Part shown: positions 36,466-44,110 of the stretch, in pieces | Layout: the number at the start of each line of letters is the position of its first letter | Numbering within the stretch: the stretch's first letter is position 1 | Assembly: GCF_003217255.1 (NCBI RefSeq) | Contig: NZ_QJTE01000002.1 | Span: 372,001-436,000 of the forward strand | Direction of reading: 5' to 3' | Source of the DNA: Pseudoroseicyclus aestuarii | Lineage (GTDB): Bacteria > Pseudomonadota > Alphaproteobacteria > Rhodobacterales > Rhodobacteraceae | Length of the DNA: 64,000 nt | Notes under the pieces: generated by a model | The model's database searches: none | Told to the model about the DNA's origin: nothing | Seen by the model: only the letters and a program-made list of their open reading frames with translations | Position numbers and translations under genes: made by a program

Positions 36466-37821
36466 TTGGCCAGAAACACGAGTTCCGGCGGCAGCAAGCC
36501 TCCGCGCAGCACCAGCCGCAGGTCTTCCACCCCCCGTAGCAGCGCCGCGACCCGCAAGGCCGATCCCGCGGCCTCGCAGAGCGGCGGCGTGATCCCCCCC
36601 GCGACCTTCCCGAACACGGGCCCCGGCACCGCCGAACATCCCAGTGCCGCGCCGGCCCCCGAGGGCACGGCGCAACCCGCGACCCCCGCCGCGCCGGCAG
36701 AGCCGCAGGCCGCCCCCCAGCCCGAGCATGCGGCCAAGCCCGAGGCCGCGCCCCGGCACGAGGCCTCTCCGGCGCCCGCCCCGCAACGCGGCGGCGGCTT
36801 CGGCGGCGCCCTCGCGGGCGGTATCATCGCCGCGGCCCTCGGCTTCTTCATCGCCTGGTTCTTCCTTGGCCGCGACGACGCGGCCGAGCAGGCGCAGGCG
36901 GACCGTCTCGACGCGATCGAGCAGCAGCTGGCCGAGCTGCCGCCGCCCGCCGATCTTCAGCCCCTGACCGATCAGGTTGACGCCGCGCAGCAGGCCTCCG
37001 AGACCGCGCTGGCGGACCTGGGCACCAGCGTGTCGTCGCAGATCGACGAGATCACCGCGCGCCTCGGCGATCTCGAGACCCGTGTGACCGACCTCGAGGG
37101 AGAGCCGAGCGAGGATGGCACCCTGACCGAGACCGCCATCGCTCGCTGGCAGGACGAGGTCGATGCCCTGCGGCAGGACTTCCAGTCCCGCGCCGAAAGC
37201 CTCGAGACCGATCTGCGCAGCCAGCTGGACGACCTGCAGGCCCAGGCAGATGCCGCCGAAGAGCGCCTGCAGGAAACGCGCGAGACCGCGCAGCAGGTGA
37301 CGCAGGACGCCGAGGCCGCCGCCGCCCGCAGCGCCGCCCGCGCCGCGCTGGAACAGCTGCGCGCCGATCTCGACACCGGCAGCGCCTATGCGCAGCCGCT
37401 GAACACCATCTCCGAGGCCGAGGTTGCGATCCCCGAGGGGCTCTCGGACCATGCCGAGGACGGCGTGCCGATGATCGCCGCCCTGCGAGAGGATTTCGAG
37501 CCCGCCGCACGCGAGGCCCTGTCGGCCGCGCGTCTTGCCGGCGAGGCGGGCGAGGATGGCGGCAGCCGCGTCGGCTCCTTCCTGCGCAGCCAGCTTCAGG
37601 TCCGCTCGACCGGCCCGCGCACGGGCGACGATGCGGATGCCGTCCTGTCGCGCGCGCAGGATGCGCTGCGCCAGGGCCGGCTGCAGGATGCGCTGAGCGA
37701 GGTCGAGGGCCTGCCGCAGGCGGCCCGCGACGAAATGAGCGGCTGGATCGAGGCGGCGCGGATTCGCGCCGGCGCCACCGCCGCGGCCGACGATCTGGCC
37801 GCTTCCCTGAACGAAGAATGA
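36466..37821 (+). CDS. Mic60/mitofilin-like membrane protein
   Basis: 451 residues from a TTG start with a purine-rich GGGGAAGG 7 bp upstream. The first ~110 residues are a disordered Pro/Ala/Glu-rich cytoplasmic region, followed by one membrane span (~113-135, LAGGIIAAALGFFIAWFFLG), a long periplasmic coiled coil (~140-305), and a C-terminal helical domain (LSRAQDALRQGRLQDALSEV, LPQAARDEMSGWIEAARIRA) that matches the mitofilin signature. Alphaproteobacterial Mic60 bends membranes and, in photosynthetic relatives, shapes intracytoplasmic membranes. It lies between hemD and hemY as in those relatives. Confidence 0.85.
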   Translation: MARNTSSGGSKPPRSTSRRSSTPRSSAATRKADPAASQSGGVIPPATFPNTGPGTAEHPSAAPAPEGTAQPATPAAPAEPQAAPQPEHAAKPEAAPRHEASPAPAPQRGGGFGGALAGGIIAAALGFFIAWFFLGRDDAAEQAQADRLDAIEQQLAELPPPADLQPLTDQVDAAQQASETALADLGTSVSSQIDEITARLGDLETRVTDLEGEPSEDGTLTETAIARWQDEVDALRQDFQSRAESLETDLRSQLDDLQAQADAAEERLQETRETAQQVTQDAEAAAARSAARAALEQLRADLDTGSAYAQPLNTISEAEVAIPEGLSDHAEDGVPMIAALREDFEPAAREALSAARLAGEAGEDGGSRVGSFLRSQLQVRSTGPRTGDDADAVLSRAQDALRQGRLQDALSEVEGLPQAARDEMSGWIEAARIRAGATAAADDLAASLNEE

Positions 37822-37831
37822 GGCGCGCGAA

Positions 37832-39316
37832 ATGCTCTGGTCCCTGATCAAGATAGTAGTATTCGTCGCGCTGGTCGCCCTCGTCACCTGGGCCGCCGCC
37901 ACGCTGATCGAGATGCCGGGCGGCGCCGTGGTGCAGTTCGGCGGCATCGAGATGACGCTGAGCCCGCTGGCCGTGGTCGTCGCGATCCTGCTGATCGGCC
38001 TCGCCGTCTGGATCGCGGTCAAGCTGCTGGGCCTGCTGGTGGCACTGCTGCGCTTCATCGCCGGCGACGAGACCGCCTTCACGCGCTACGTCGCCCGCTC
38101 GCGTCGCCGCAAGGGCACCGAGGCGCTGGAGAACGGCCTTCTCGCCCTTGCCGCCGGTGAAGGCACCCAGGCCATGGCCGAGGCGCGCCGCGCCGAGCGC
38201 TACCTGCACCGCCCCGAGGTGACCAACCTGCTGATCGCCCAGGGCGCCGAGCAGGCGGGTGATCGCAAGACCGCCGAGGATGCCTACAAGAGCCTGATGC
38301 AGGCCGACCGCACCCGCTTCGTCGGGCTGCGCGGGCTGATGAAGCAGAAGCTGGCCGAGGGTGATACCGACGGCGCCCTGCGCCTTGCGCGCACCGCCTT
38401 CGAGGCGAACCCGCGCCATGGCGAGACGCAGGATACCCTGCTGCGCCTGCAGGCCGAGACCGGTGATTGGTCCGGCGCCCGCGAAACGCTGGGGGCCAAG
38501 CTGCGCGGCGGCAGCCTGCCGCGCGACGTGCACCGCCGCCGCGACGCGGTCCTCGCGCTCAGCGAAGCGCGCGGCGTCCTCGAGGAAGGCGCGAGCATCG
38601 AGGCCCGTGAAAAGGCGATCGAGGCGAACCGCAAGTCGCCCGACCTGGTGCCCGCCGCCGTCATGGCCGCGCGCGGCTACATCGAGACGGGCAATCCCCG
38701 TTACGCCGGCCGCGTCCTGCGCAAGACCTGGGAGGTCGAGCCGCACCCCGACCTCGCCGCCACCTTCGCCGACATCGCGCCGAACGAGGACGCGAAGACC
38801 CGTCTCAAGCGCTTCGAGGTGCTGACCAAGACGCGTCCTGACCACCCCGAGACGCGCATGCTCAAGGCCGAGCTGCTGATCGCCGCCGAGGATTTCAACG
38901 AGGCGCGGCGTGCGCTGGGCGACCTGATCGAGACCGATCCAACGGTGCGCAGCGTGACGCTGATGGCCGCGATCGAACGCGGGCGGGGCGCCGACGATGC
39001 CGTCGTGCGCGCCTGGCTCGCCCGCGCGATCAGCGCCCGCCGTGGCCCGCAATGGACATGCGAGAACTGCCACACCATCCAGGCCGAATGGCATGCCGTC
39101 TGCCCGAACTGCCATGCCTTCGACACGCTGGCCTGGACCCGCCCGCCCGAGGGCGAGGTGACCATGCCCGGCGGGGCCGACATGCTGCCGCTGCTGGTCG
39201 GCAAGGGCCCGAACGAGGCGCCGCAGCCCGGGCCCCCGGTGCGCACCGACGGCAGGGCCGAACCCGTGCCCGAGGCCGAGGTGGTCGCGGACGAGGCGCC
39301 TGAAAAGCGGACCTAG
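37832..39316 (+). CDS. hemY: HemY-type TPR membrane protein with C-terminal zinc-ribbon-like motif
   Basis: 494 residues. Two N-terminal spans (~4-25 and ~45-72) are the HemY_N region, followed by a TPR solenoid (~95-400). Near 408-430 it has WTCENCHTIQAEWHAVCPNC followed by H, two CxxCH-type knuckles that most likely form a zinc-ribbon/rubredoxin-like module as in LapB, although each also matches the heme c consensus. Proteins of this type sit behind hemD but are not the protoporphyrinogen oxidase also called HemY; the exact role is unclear. Confidence 0.85.
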   Translation: MLWSLIKIVVFVALVALVTWAAATLIEMPGGAVVQFGGIEMTLSPLAVVVAILLIGLAVWIAVKLLGLLVALLRFIAGDETAFTRYVARSRRRKGTEALENGLLALAAGEGTQAMAEARRAERYLHRPEVTNLLIAQGAEQAGDRKTAEDAYKSLMQADRTRFVGLRGLMKQKLAEGDTDGALRLARTAFEANPRHGETQDTLLRLQAETGDWSGARETLGAKLRGGSLPRDVHRRRDAVLALSEARGVLEEGASIEAREKAIEANRKSPDLVPAAVMAARGYIETGNPRYAGRVLRKTWEVEPHPDLAATFADIAPNEDAKTRLKRFEVLTKTRPDHPETRMLKAELLIAAEDFNEARRALGDLIETDPTVRSVTLMAAIERGRGADDAVVRAWLARAISARRGPQWTCENCHTIQAEWHAVCPNCHAFDTLAWTRPPEGEVTMPGGADMLPLLVGKGPNEAPQPGPPVRTDGRAEPVPEAEVVADEAPEKRT

Positions 39317-39329
39317 GGTCGCTTCGGTC

Positions 39330-39352
39330 GAAAGCGGCGATTTGCCGCTTTC
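39330..39352. terminator. hairpin after hemY
   Basis: GAAAGCGGC and GCCGCTTTC form a 9-bp perfect stem around GATTT, 14 bp after the hemY stop. No T-run follows. It is probably the 3' end of the hemD-mic60-hemY transcript. Confidence 0.5.
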
Positions 39353-39387
39353 GCCCCATCCCGAGCGGTGCTAAGAGGCCGCCCAGC

Positions 39388-39463
39388 GCCGGTGTAGCTC
39401 AGCTGGTAGAGCACGTCATTCGTAATGATGGGGTCGGGGGTTCGAGTCCCTTCACCGGCACCA
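39388..39463 (+). tRNA. tRNA-Thr (anticodon CGU)
   Basis: 76 bases including an encoded CCA. The acceptor GCCGGTG pairs with CACCGGC, the D arm GCTC...GAGC and the anticodon stem CGTCA/TGATG are intact, and the anticodon loop TTCGTAA gives CGU, reading ACG. The T arm contains GGTTCGAGTCC-like sequence with two G-T pairs. The identity is clear. It decodes an ANN codon, so A37 is a TsaD substrate. Confidence 0.95.
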
Positions 39464-39515
39464 CCCCTCCCAGGCAGGCCGCAGCAGCAGGCGCTCAGGC
39501 GCCCAGCACGCGGGG

Positions 39516-39582
39516 CCCCTTTCTTCTCTTTTGAAATATCCCGGGGGAGGTCCGGCCCCGCCGGACCGGGGGCAGCGCCCCC
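39516..39582 (-). repeat. palindromic repeat element, copy B
   Basis: About 67 bp between tRNA-Thr and the regA stop, same orientation as copy A. It has the box TTCTTCTCTTTTGAAATATC, then CGGGGGAG, a variable hairpin GTCCGGCCCCGCCGGAC and the constant hairpin GGGGGCAGCGCCCCC. The variable hairpin differs in sequence from copy A but keeps full pairing. Confidence 0.85.
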
Positions 39583-39592
39583 TGCCGCGCCT

Positions 39593-40141
39593 TCAGCGCG
39601 GGCCGCGCTTGGCCAGAATGCGCTGCAGCGTCCGCCGATGCATGTTCAGCCGCCGCGCCGTTTCGCTCACGTTGCGGTCGCACATCTCGTAGACGCGCTG
39701 GATATGCTCCCATTTCACGCGATCCGCGCTCATCGGGTTCTCCGGCGGCTCGGGATGATCGGCCCCGCGGGCCAGCAGGGCGTTCGTCACCTCGCTCGCA
39801 TCGGCCGGCTTCGAAAGATAGTCGGTCGCCCCGATCTTCACCGCCGCGACCGCCGTCGCGATGGCGCCGTAGCCCGTCAGCACCACGATGCGGCTGTCCG
39901 GCCGGCGGCCCCGCAGCGCCTCGACCACGTCAAGGCCGTTGCCATCCTCGAGCCGCAGGTCGACCACCGCGTAGGCCGGGGGACGCGCCAGCGCCGCGGC
40001 CTTGCCCGCCGCGACGGAGCCGGCCATCTCCACGGCGAAGCCGCGCTTCTCCATCGCCTTCCCGAGGCGCCGCAGAAAGGCCTCGTCGTCATCGACCACA
40101 AGCAGGCTGCGGTCTGGGCCCAGGTCGATCTCGTCCGGCAT
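39593..40141 (-). CDS. regA: redox response regulator RegA/ActR/PrrA
   Basis: Global redox regulator controlled by RegB. 182 residues: a receiver domain with the acidic pocket LLVVDDDEAFLRRL, phosphoacceptor in AVVDLRLEDGNGLDVV (~58), Thr in VVLTGYGAIATAV and Lys in DYLSKPADA, then a Pro-rich linker and the Fis-type helix-turn-helix NVSETARRLNMHRRTLQRIL, which is nearly invariant among RegA homologues. It is divergent from regB across 116 bp; the senC/prrC gene often found in this locus is absent here. Confidence 0.96.
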   Translation of the reverse strand: MPDEIDLGPDRSLLVVDDDEAFLRRLGKAMEKRGFAVEMAGSVAAGKAAALARPPAYAVVDLRLEDGNGLDVVEALRGRRPDSRIVVLTGYGAIATAVAAVKIGATDYLSKPADASEVTNALLARGADHPEPPENPMSADRVKWEHIQRVYEMCDRNVSETARRLNMHRRTLQRILAKRGPR

Positions 40142-40257
40142 GGCAAAGCTCCTTTCGGCAAAGATAGCGGCCTCGCGCCCCGCCGCAACGCCCTCGGGCG
40201 ATTGATTGCCGCGCCGCCCTTGCCTACCAAGGGATATCCCGCGACAGGAGGGCAGGC

Positions 40258-41577
40258 GTGGCCGATGCCGGAATAGAGACGGTCCCCCAGCCGGGCGGCG
40301 GCACGCGGCTGTCGCTGCGCACGCTGCTGCTGCTGCGCTGGGCGGCGCTGGGCGGGCAGGCCCTGGCGGTCTTCGTGGCCGGGCCGATCCTCGGCATGGG
40401 CTTCGCCGTGCTCGCGGTCTGGGCCACCATCGCCGCCGCGGTGCTGGCCAATGCCACGGTCTCCCTGCTGATGCCGGGCGGACGGCGCCTGTCCGGGGCC
40501 GAGGCCTTGGCGATGCTGCTCTTCGACGTGCTGCAGCTGGCGCTCCTGCTCTACCTGACCGGCGGGCTGAACAATCCCTTCGCCCTGCTGATGCTGGCGC
40601 CGGTGACCATCGCCGCCACGCTGCTCTCGCCGCGCGGGGCCGTGGCGATCGGCGCGCTCGCCATCGCCCTCGTCTCGCTGCTGGCGCTCTTCGACCTGCC
40701 GCTCCTCGGCCCCGACGGCGTGGAGGTGCTGCTGCCCGCGCTGGCCCGGCTGGGCTTCTGGCTGGCGCTGGTGATCGGCGTCGCCTTCACCGCGCTCTAC
40801 GCCGGGCGCGTCACCGCCGAGATCAAGGCCATGGACGAGGCGCTGGCCGCGACGCAGCTCGCCCTCAGCCGGGCGCAGACGCTGACCGACCTTGGCGCCG
40901 TCGTCGCCGCCGCCGCGCATGAACTCGGCACGCCGCTCGCCACCATCACCCTGACCGCCAGCGAACTGGCGGACGAGCTCGAGGATCGGCCCGAGCTGCG
41001 CGAGGATGCGGTGCTGATCCGCGGGCAGGCGATGCGCTGCCGCGACATCCTGCGCTCCATGGGTAGCCGCGACGACCTGCAGATGCAGAGCGCCCCGGTC
41101 GAGGCGATCCTGCGCGAGGCGGCAGAGCCGCACATGGCGCGCGGCATCGCGGTCGACCTCGCGGTGCCCGAGGGGCCGCAGCCGGTCATGCGGCGGCGCC
41201 CCGAGATCCTGCACGGCCTGCGCAACCTCGTGCAGAATGCCGTCGATTTCGCCGAGACCGGCGTCGAGGTGGAGCTTGGCTGGACCCGCCGCCTCGTCAC
41301 CATCGAGATCCGCGACGACGGTCCGGGCTTTCCCGCCCAGCTGCTGCCACGGATCGGCGATCCCTTCATCTCGAGCCGCCGCCGCCCGATCGAGGCCCCC
41401 GCGCCGGGCGAAGAGGGCATGGGTCTGGGCCTGTTCATCGCCAAGGCCCTGCTCGAGCGGACGGGCGCGCGGCTGCGGTTTTCCAACGATGCGGCGGGCG
41501 GCGCTGTCGTCCGCGTCACATGGCCGCGCAGCGGCGGGCCGCTCCTGCCGGACCCGGAGGCCGGCGCGCCGCATTAA
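40258..41577 (+). CDS. regB: redox sensor histidine kinase RegB/ActS/PrrB
   Basis: 439 residues. The N-terminal six-span sensor contains the quinone-binding loop LLYLTGGLNNPF (~100-111). The phosphoacceptor is in AAAAHELGTPLATITLTASE (His ~222), and the redox cysteine typical of RegB is kept in RGQAMRCRDILRSMG (~262). The ATP-binding domain has LRNLVQNAVDFA, RDDGPGFP and EGMGLGLFIAKALLER. It phosphorylates RegA when the quinone pool is reduced. GTG start. Its stop overlaps the CtrA-like box of the next gene. Confidence 0.96.
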   Translation: MADAGIETVPQPGGGTRLSLRTLLLLRWAALGGQALAVFVAGPILGMGFAVLAVWATIAAAVLANATVSLLMPGGRRLSGAEALAMLLFDVLQLALLLYLTGGLNNPFALLMLAPVTIAATLLSPRGAVAIGALAIALVSLLALFDLPLLGPDGVEVLLPALARLGFWLALVIGVAFTALYAGRVTAEIKAMDEALAATQLALSRAQTLTDLGAVVAAAAHELGTPLATITLTASELADELEDRPELREDAVLIRGQAMRCRDILRSMGSRDDLQMQSAPVEAILREAAEPHMARGIAVDLAVPEGPQPVMRRRPEILHGLRNLVQNAVDFAETGVEVELGWTRRLVTIEIRDDGPGFPAQLLPRIGDPFISSRRRPIEAPAPGEEGMGLGLFIAKALLERTGARLRFSNDAAGGAVVRVTWPRSGGPLLPDPEAGAPH

Positions 41578-41588
41578 GGGTTCGTTAA
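41574..41588. promoter_or_regulatory. perfect CtrA box upstream of the PAS protein gene
   Basis: TTAA-GGGTTCG-TTAA, an exact match to the TTAA-N7-TTAA full site, ending 24 bp before the ATG at 41613. It places the PAS protein under probable CtrA control. The short distance to the start could allow activation from a nearby promoter or repression. Confidence 0.55.
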
Positions 41589-41612
41589 TCAGGCGAGTCC
41601 CATGCTCGCAGG

Positions 41613-43256
41613 ATGACAGGATTCTCCGGCATGCATGGGCTAAGCCCCGAAGCCACCCTCGTGATGCTGGGGCTGTCGCTGCTGGCGGCGATGGTGACGG
41701 CGCTGGCGATCGGACGGCTGGGGCGGCCCCGGCGCCGCAGCGCCACGCGGGATGACGCCAGCGTCTTCCTCTTCGATGGCGAGGTGCTGGTCGATGCCAC
41801 GCCGGCGGCGCGGCGCCTGCTCGACCGGATCGGAGGAGGCGAGGATTCGGATTTCGCGGCCCTGACCGCCCTTCTGTCGCATCGGTTCCCGGACCTCTTG
41901 CCGCGGCTGCACCGTCTTGGCGGCAGCGGAGAGGTCAGGATCGAGGGGCTGGGCCGCAGCGGCGCGCTCGAGGTCGCCTATCGCGAAGGGCTGGTGCGGC
42001 TGACGCTGGTGCCGCCCGAGGATGCCGGCTCCGGCGTCGACGTCGTCGCCTTCGAGGCCCTGCAGGACGAGTTGCGGGTGCTGCGCGGCATCGCCGAGGA
42101 TGCGCCGCAGCTGATCTGGAAGCAGGAGGCCGATGGCCGCGTGACATGGGCCAATGCCGCCTACCTCGCGCTGGCCGACAGCCTCGCGCCGCGCTCCGCC
42201 GGCGACGGCGCCTGGCCCCGCGATTGCGTCTTCCCCGAGTTGCGCGGCTCTGCCGAAGCGGCCCCGCCGGTTGCCGCCACGCCCGGCCGGCGCCGCAGCG
42301 ACAAGCCGCTGCGCCTCGAGATCGGGGCAAGGCGCAAGGCGCCGCGGATCTACGAGGTGACCCGGTTCGACCGCGGCGGCGAGGTCATTCATTTCGGCAC
42401 CGATGTCACCGCCCTCGCCGAGGCGGAGCAGGCCCGGCACGTCTTCGTGCAGACGCTCACGCAGACCTTCGCGCAGCTCTCCATCGGTCTGGCCATCTTC
42501 GACCGGCGGCGCCGCCTCGTGATGTTCAACCCGGCCTTCCACGATCTGACCGGCTTGCCGGTCGCCTTTCTCGGCTCGCAGCCGCAGGTGCAGACGGTGC
42601 TCGACCGCCTGCGCGACATGAACATGCTGCCAGAGCCGCGGAACTATGCCAGCTGGCGCGACCAGATCGTCGCCCTCGAAGAGGCGGCGGCCAGCGGCAG
42701 CTACCGCGAGACATGGTCCCTTCCGGGCGGGCGGACCCTGCGGGTCTCTGGCCGGCCGCATCCCGAGGGGGCGCTGGCCTTCCTCTTCGAGGATATCAGC
42801 GCCGAGATCGCGCTCACCCGCCACTTCCGGGCCGAGCTAGAGACCGCGCAGGCGGTGATCGACACGCTGTCCGAGGCCGTCGCCGTCTTCTCGCCCAACG
42901 GTCAGCGCGTCAGCTGCAATGCCGCCTATGCCGCCCGCTGGGGGCAGGATCGCGGCGCGGCCAGGGATGTCACGCTGGCGCAGGAAATCGCGCTCTGGAA
43001 ATCACATGCGGCCCCGACCAACGTCTGGACTGACCTGCGCGATTTCGTCGGCGCCTTCGGCGATCGCGCGCCCTGGGCCGAGGTCCTGCGCCTTCGCGAC
43101 GGCCGTGCGCTGCGCTGCGAGCTGCGCCCGCTCCCCGGGGGCGAGACCATGGTGCTCTTCACCGACGAGGTGGCGGGCGACTGGGATGGCCGGACCCTTC
43201 GCGACGAAAGCGCCGGCGGCGCCCGCGGGCGCGCCGGTGGCGCCGGCAAGCACTGA
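41613..43256 (+). CDS. membrane-anchored PAS domain protein without a recognisable output domain
   Basis: 547 residues: one N-terminal span (~10-33, EATLVMLGLSLLAAMVTALA), then a chain of PAS-like domains. Clear PAS cores are at ~145-265 (IAEDAPQLIWKQEADGRVTW, ending VIHFGTDVTALAEAEQ), ~275-395 (LSIGLAIFDRRRRLVMFNPA, ending LAFLFEDISAEIALTRHF) and ~410-520 (DTLSEAVAVFSPNGQRVSCN). The helix after the second PAS looks like a degenerate histidine-kinase dimerisation region, but no ATPase, GGDEF or EAL domain follows. It may be a kinase-derived scaffold. A perfect CtrA box lies just upstream. Confidence 0.8.
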   Translation: MTGFSGMHGLSPEATLVMLGLSLLAAMVTALAIGRLGRPRRRSATRDDASVFLFDGEVLVDATPAARRLLDRIGGGEDSDFAALTALLSHRFPDLLPRLHRLGGSGEVRIEGLGRSGALEVAYREGLVRLTLVPPEDAGSGVDVVAFEALQDELRVLRGIAEDAPQLIWKQEADGRVTWANAAYLALADSLAPRSAGDGAWPRDCVFPELRGSAEAAPPVAATPGRRRSDKPLRLEIGARRKAPRIYEVTRFDRGGEVIHFGTDVTALAEAEQARHVFVQTLTQTFAQLSIGLAIFDRRRRLVMFNPAFHDLTGLPVAFLGSQPQVQTVLDRLRDMNMLPEPRNYASWRDQIVALEEAAASGSYRETWSLPGGRTLRVSGRPHPEGALAFLFEDISAEIALTRHFRAELETAQAVIDTLSEAVAVFSPNGQRVSCNAAYAARWGQDRGAARDVTLAQEIALWKSHAAPTNVWTDLRDFVGAFGDRAPWAEVLRLRDGRALRCELRPLPGGETMVLFTDEVAGDWDGRTLRDESAGGARGRAGGAGKH

Positions 43257-43624
43257 GGCTGCCGGCTAACCCGCGCGGCAGCTGCGCGGGCTCCTCCGGG
43301 TCTGGCGCCGACCCGCTCGGTATTAACTATGCCGGCGCGCTGCACGGTGGTTGCGGGTGTGCAGGCCGGGGCTGGCCTGTCGAGCCGCGCCGCTGCGGCA
43401 GTATCGCCTGGCAGCGGCGTCTGCGCTGGGCCGCTTGCCCCTGGGCGGGTCGCAGGTGGCCTCCCCGCCCTGCGCGCGAGCGGATGTTCCCTGACATTGC
43501 CAAAGCTGGAAGGTCCGGCGGCGCGCCGGGTTGGCGCATCGGCCTGCCCCAGGTGGGCGGCCCGTCGAGCGCGCGGCGGGGCAGCCGCCTTGCCCTCGGC
43601 CGCCGCAGCGGTGATCATGCGGCC
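43257..43624. other. 368-bp gap between the PAS gene and tsaE
   Basis: No convincing gene. Reading frames on either strand here have no plausible start or composition of a real protein. A hairpin lies at 43270-43290. The rest is GC-rich and could hold the tsaE-addB-addA promoter; the only AT-rich patch is TATTAACTATG near 43321. Confidence 0.5.
43270..43290. terminator. hairpin after the PAS gene
   Basis: CCCGCGC and GCGCGGG form a 7-bp perfect stem around GGCAGCT, 13 bp after the stop. There is no T-run, so it is a possible, not certain, terminator. Confidence 0.4.
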
Positions 43625-44110
43625 ATGTTCCGCCCTGCGCCCATTCCGCTGCCGACCGAGGCCGCGACCTCGGCCCTTGCCGCCCGCCTCGCGCCGCGCC
43701 TCGGGGGTGGCGACTGCCTGCTGCTGGAGGGGCCGATCGGGGCGGGAAAGACCTTTTTCGCAAGGGCGCTGATCCGCGCGCGGCTGGGCGATCCGCTGGC
43801 CGAGGTGCCCTCTCCGACCTTCACGCTGGTGCAGGTCTACGAGACGCCGGACCTTGAGCTCTGGCACGCCGACCTCTACCGCCTCTCCGACCCGTCCGAG
43901 CTGGACGAGCTGGGGTTGGTGGAGGCGATGGACGCGGCGCTGAGCCTCGTCGAATGGCCGCAGAAGCTGGGCGCGCTGCTGCCCGAGACCGCCCTGACGC
44001 TGTCGCTTCACCCATCGCCGGAGGCCGGAACCGGCGCCGATGCGCCAAGGATGTTGCAGATTTCCGGCGCCGACTCCTGGCGCGCCCGGCTGGAGCCGAT
44101 CCTTGACTGA
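43625..44110 (+). CDS. tsaE: tRNA threonylcarbamoyladenosine biosynthesis ATPase TsaE
   Basis: ATPase that drives the TsaD/TsaB catalytic cycle in t6A synthesis. 161 residues from the ATG of MFRPAPIPLP. It has the Walker A motif LEGPIGAGKTFFARALIRA (~36-54), SPTFTLVQVYE, and the LWHADLYRL and LVEWPQKLG motifs of TsaE. tsaD is about 8 kb upstream. The stop overlaps the addB start by 8 bp, coupling tRNA modification to the recombination genes. Confidence 0.95.
   Translation: MFRPAPIPLPTEAATSALAARLAPRLGGGDCLLLEGPIGAGKTFFARALIRARLGDPLAEVPSPTFTLVQVYETPDLELWHADLYRLSDPSELDELGLVEAMDAALSLVEWPQKLGALLPETALTLSLHPSPEAGTGADAPRMLQISGADSWRARLEPILD

Noticed and set aside
43329-43772. A 147-codon + strand frame between the PAS gene and tsaE
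   Set aside because: It overlaps tsaE in another frame. The composition is Ala/Arg/Gly/Pro-rich without any recognisable domain.
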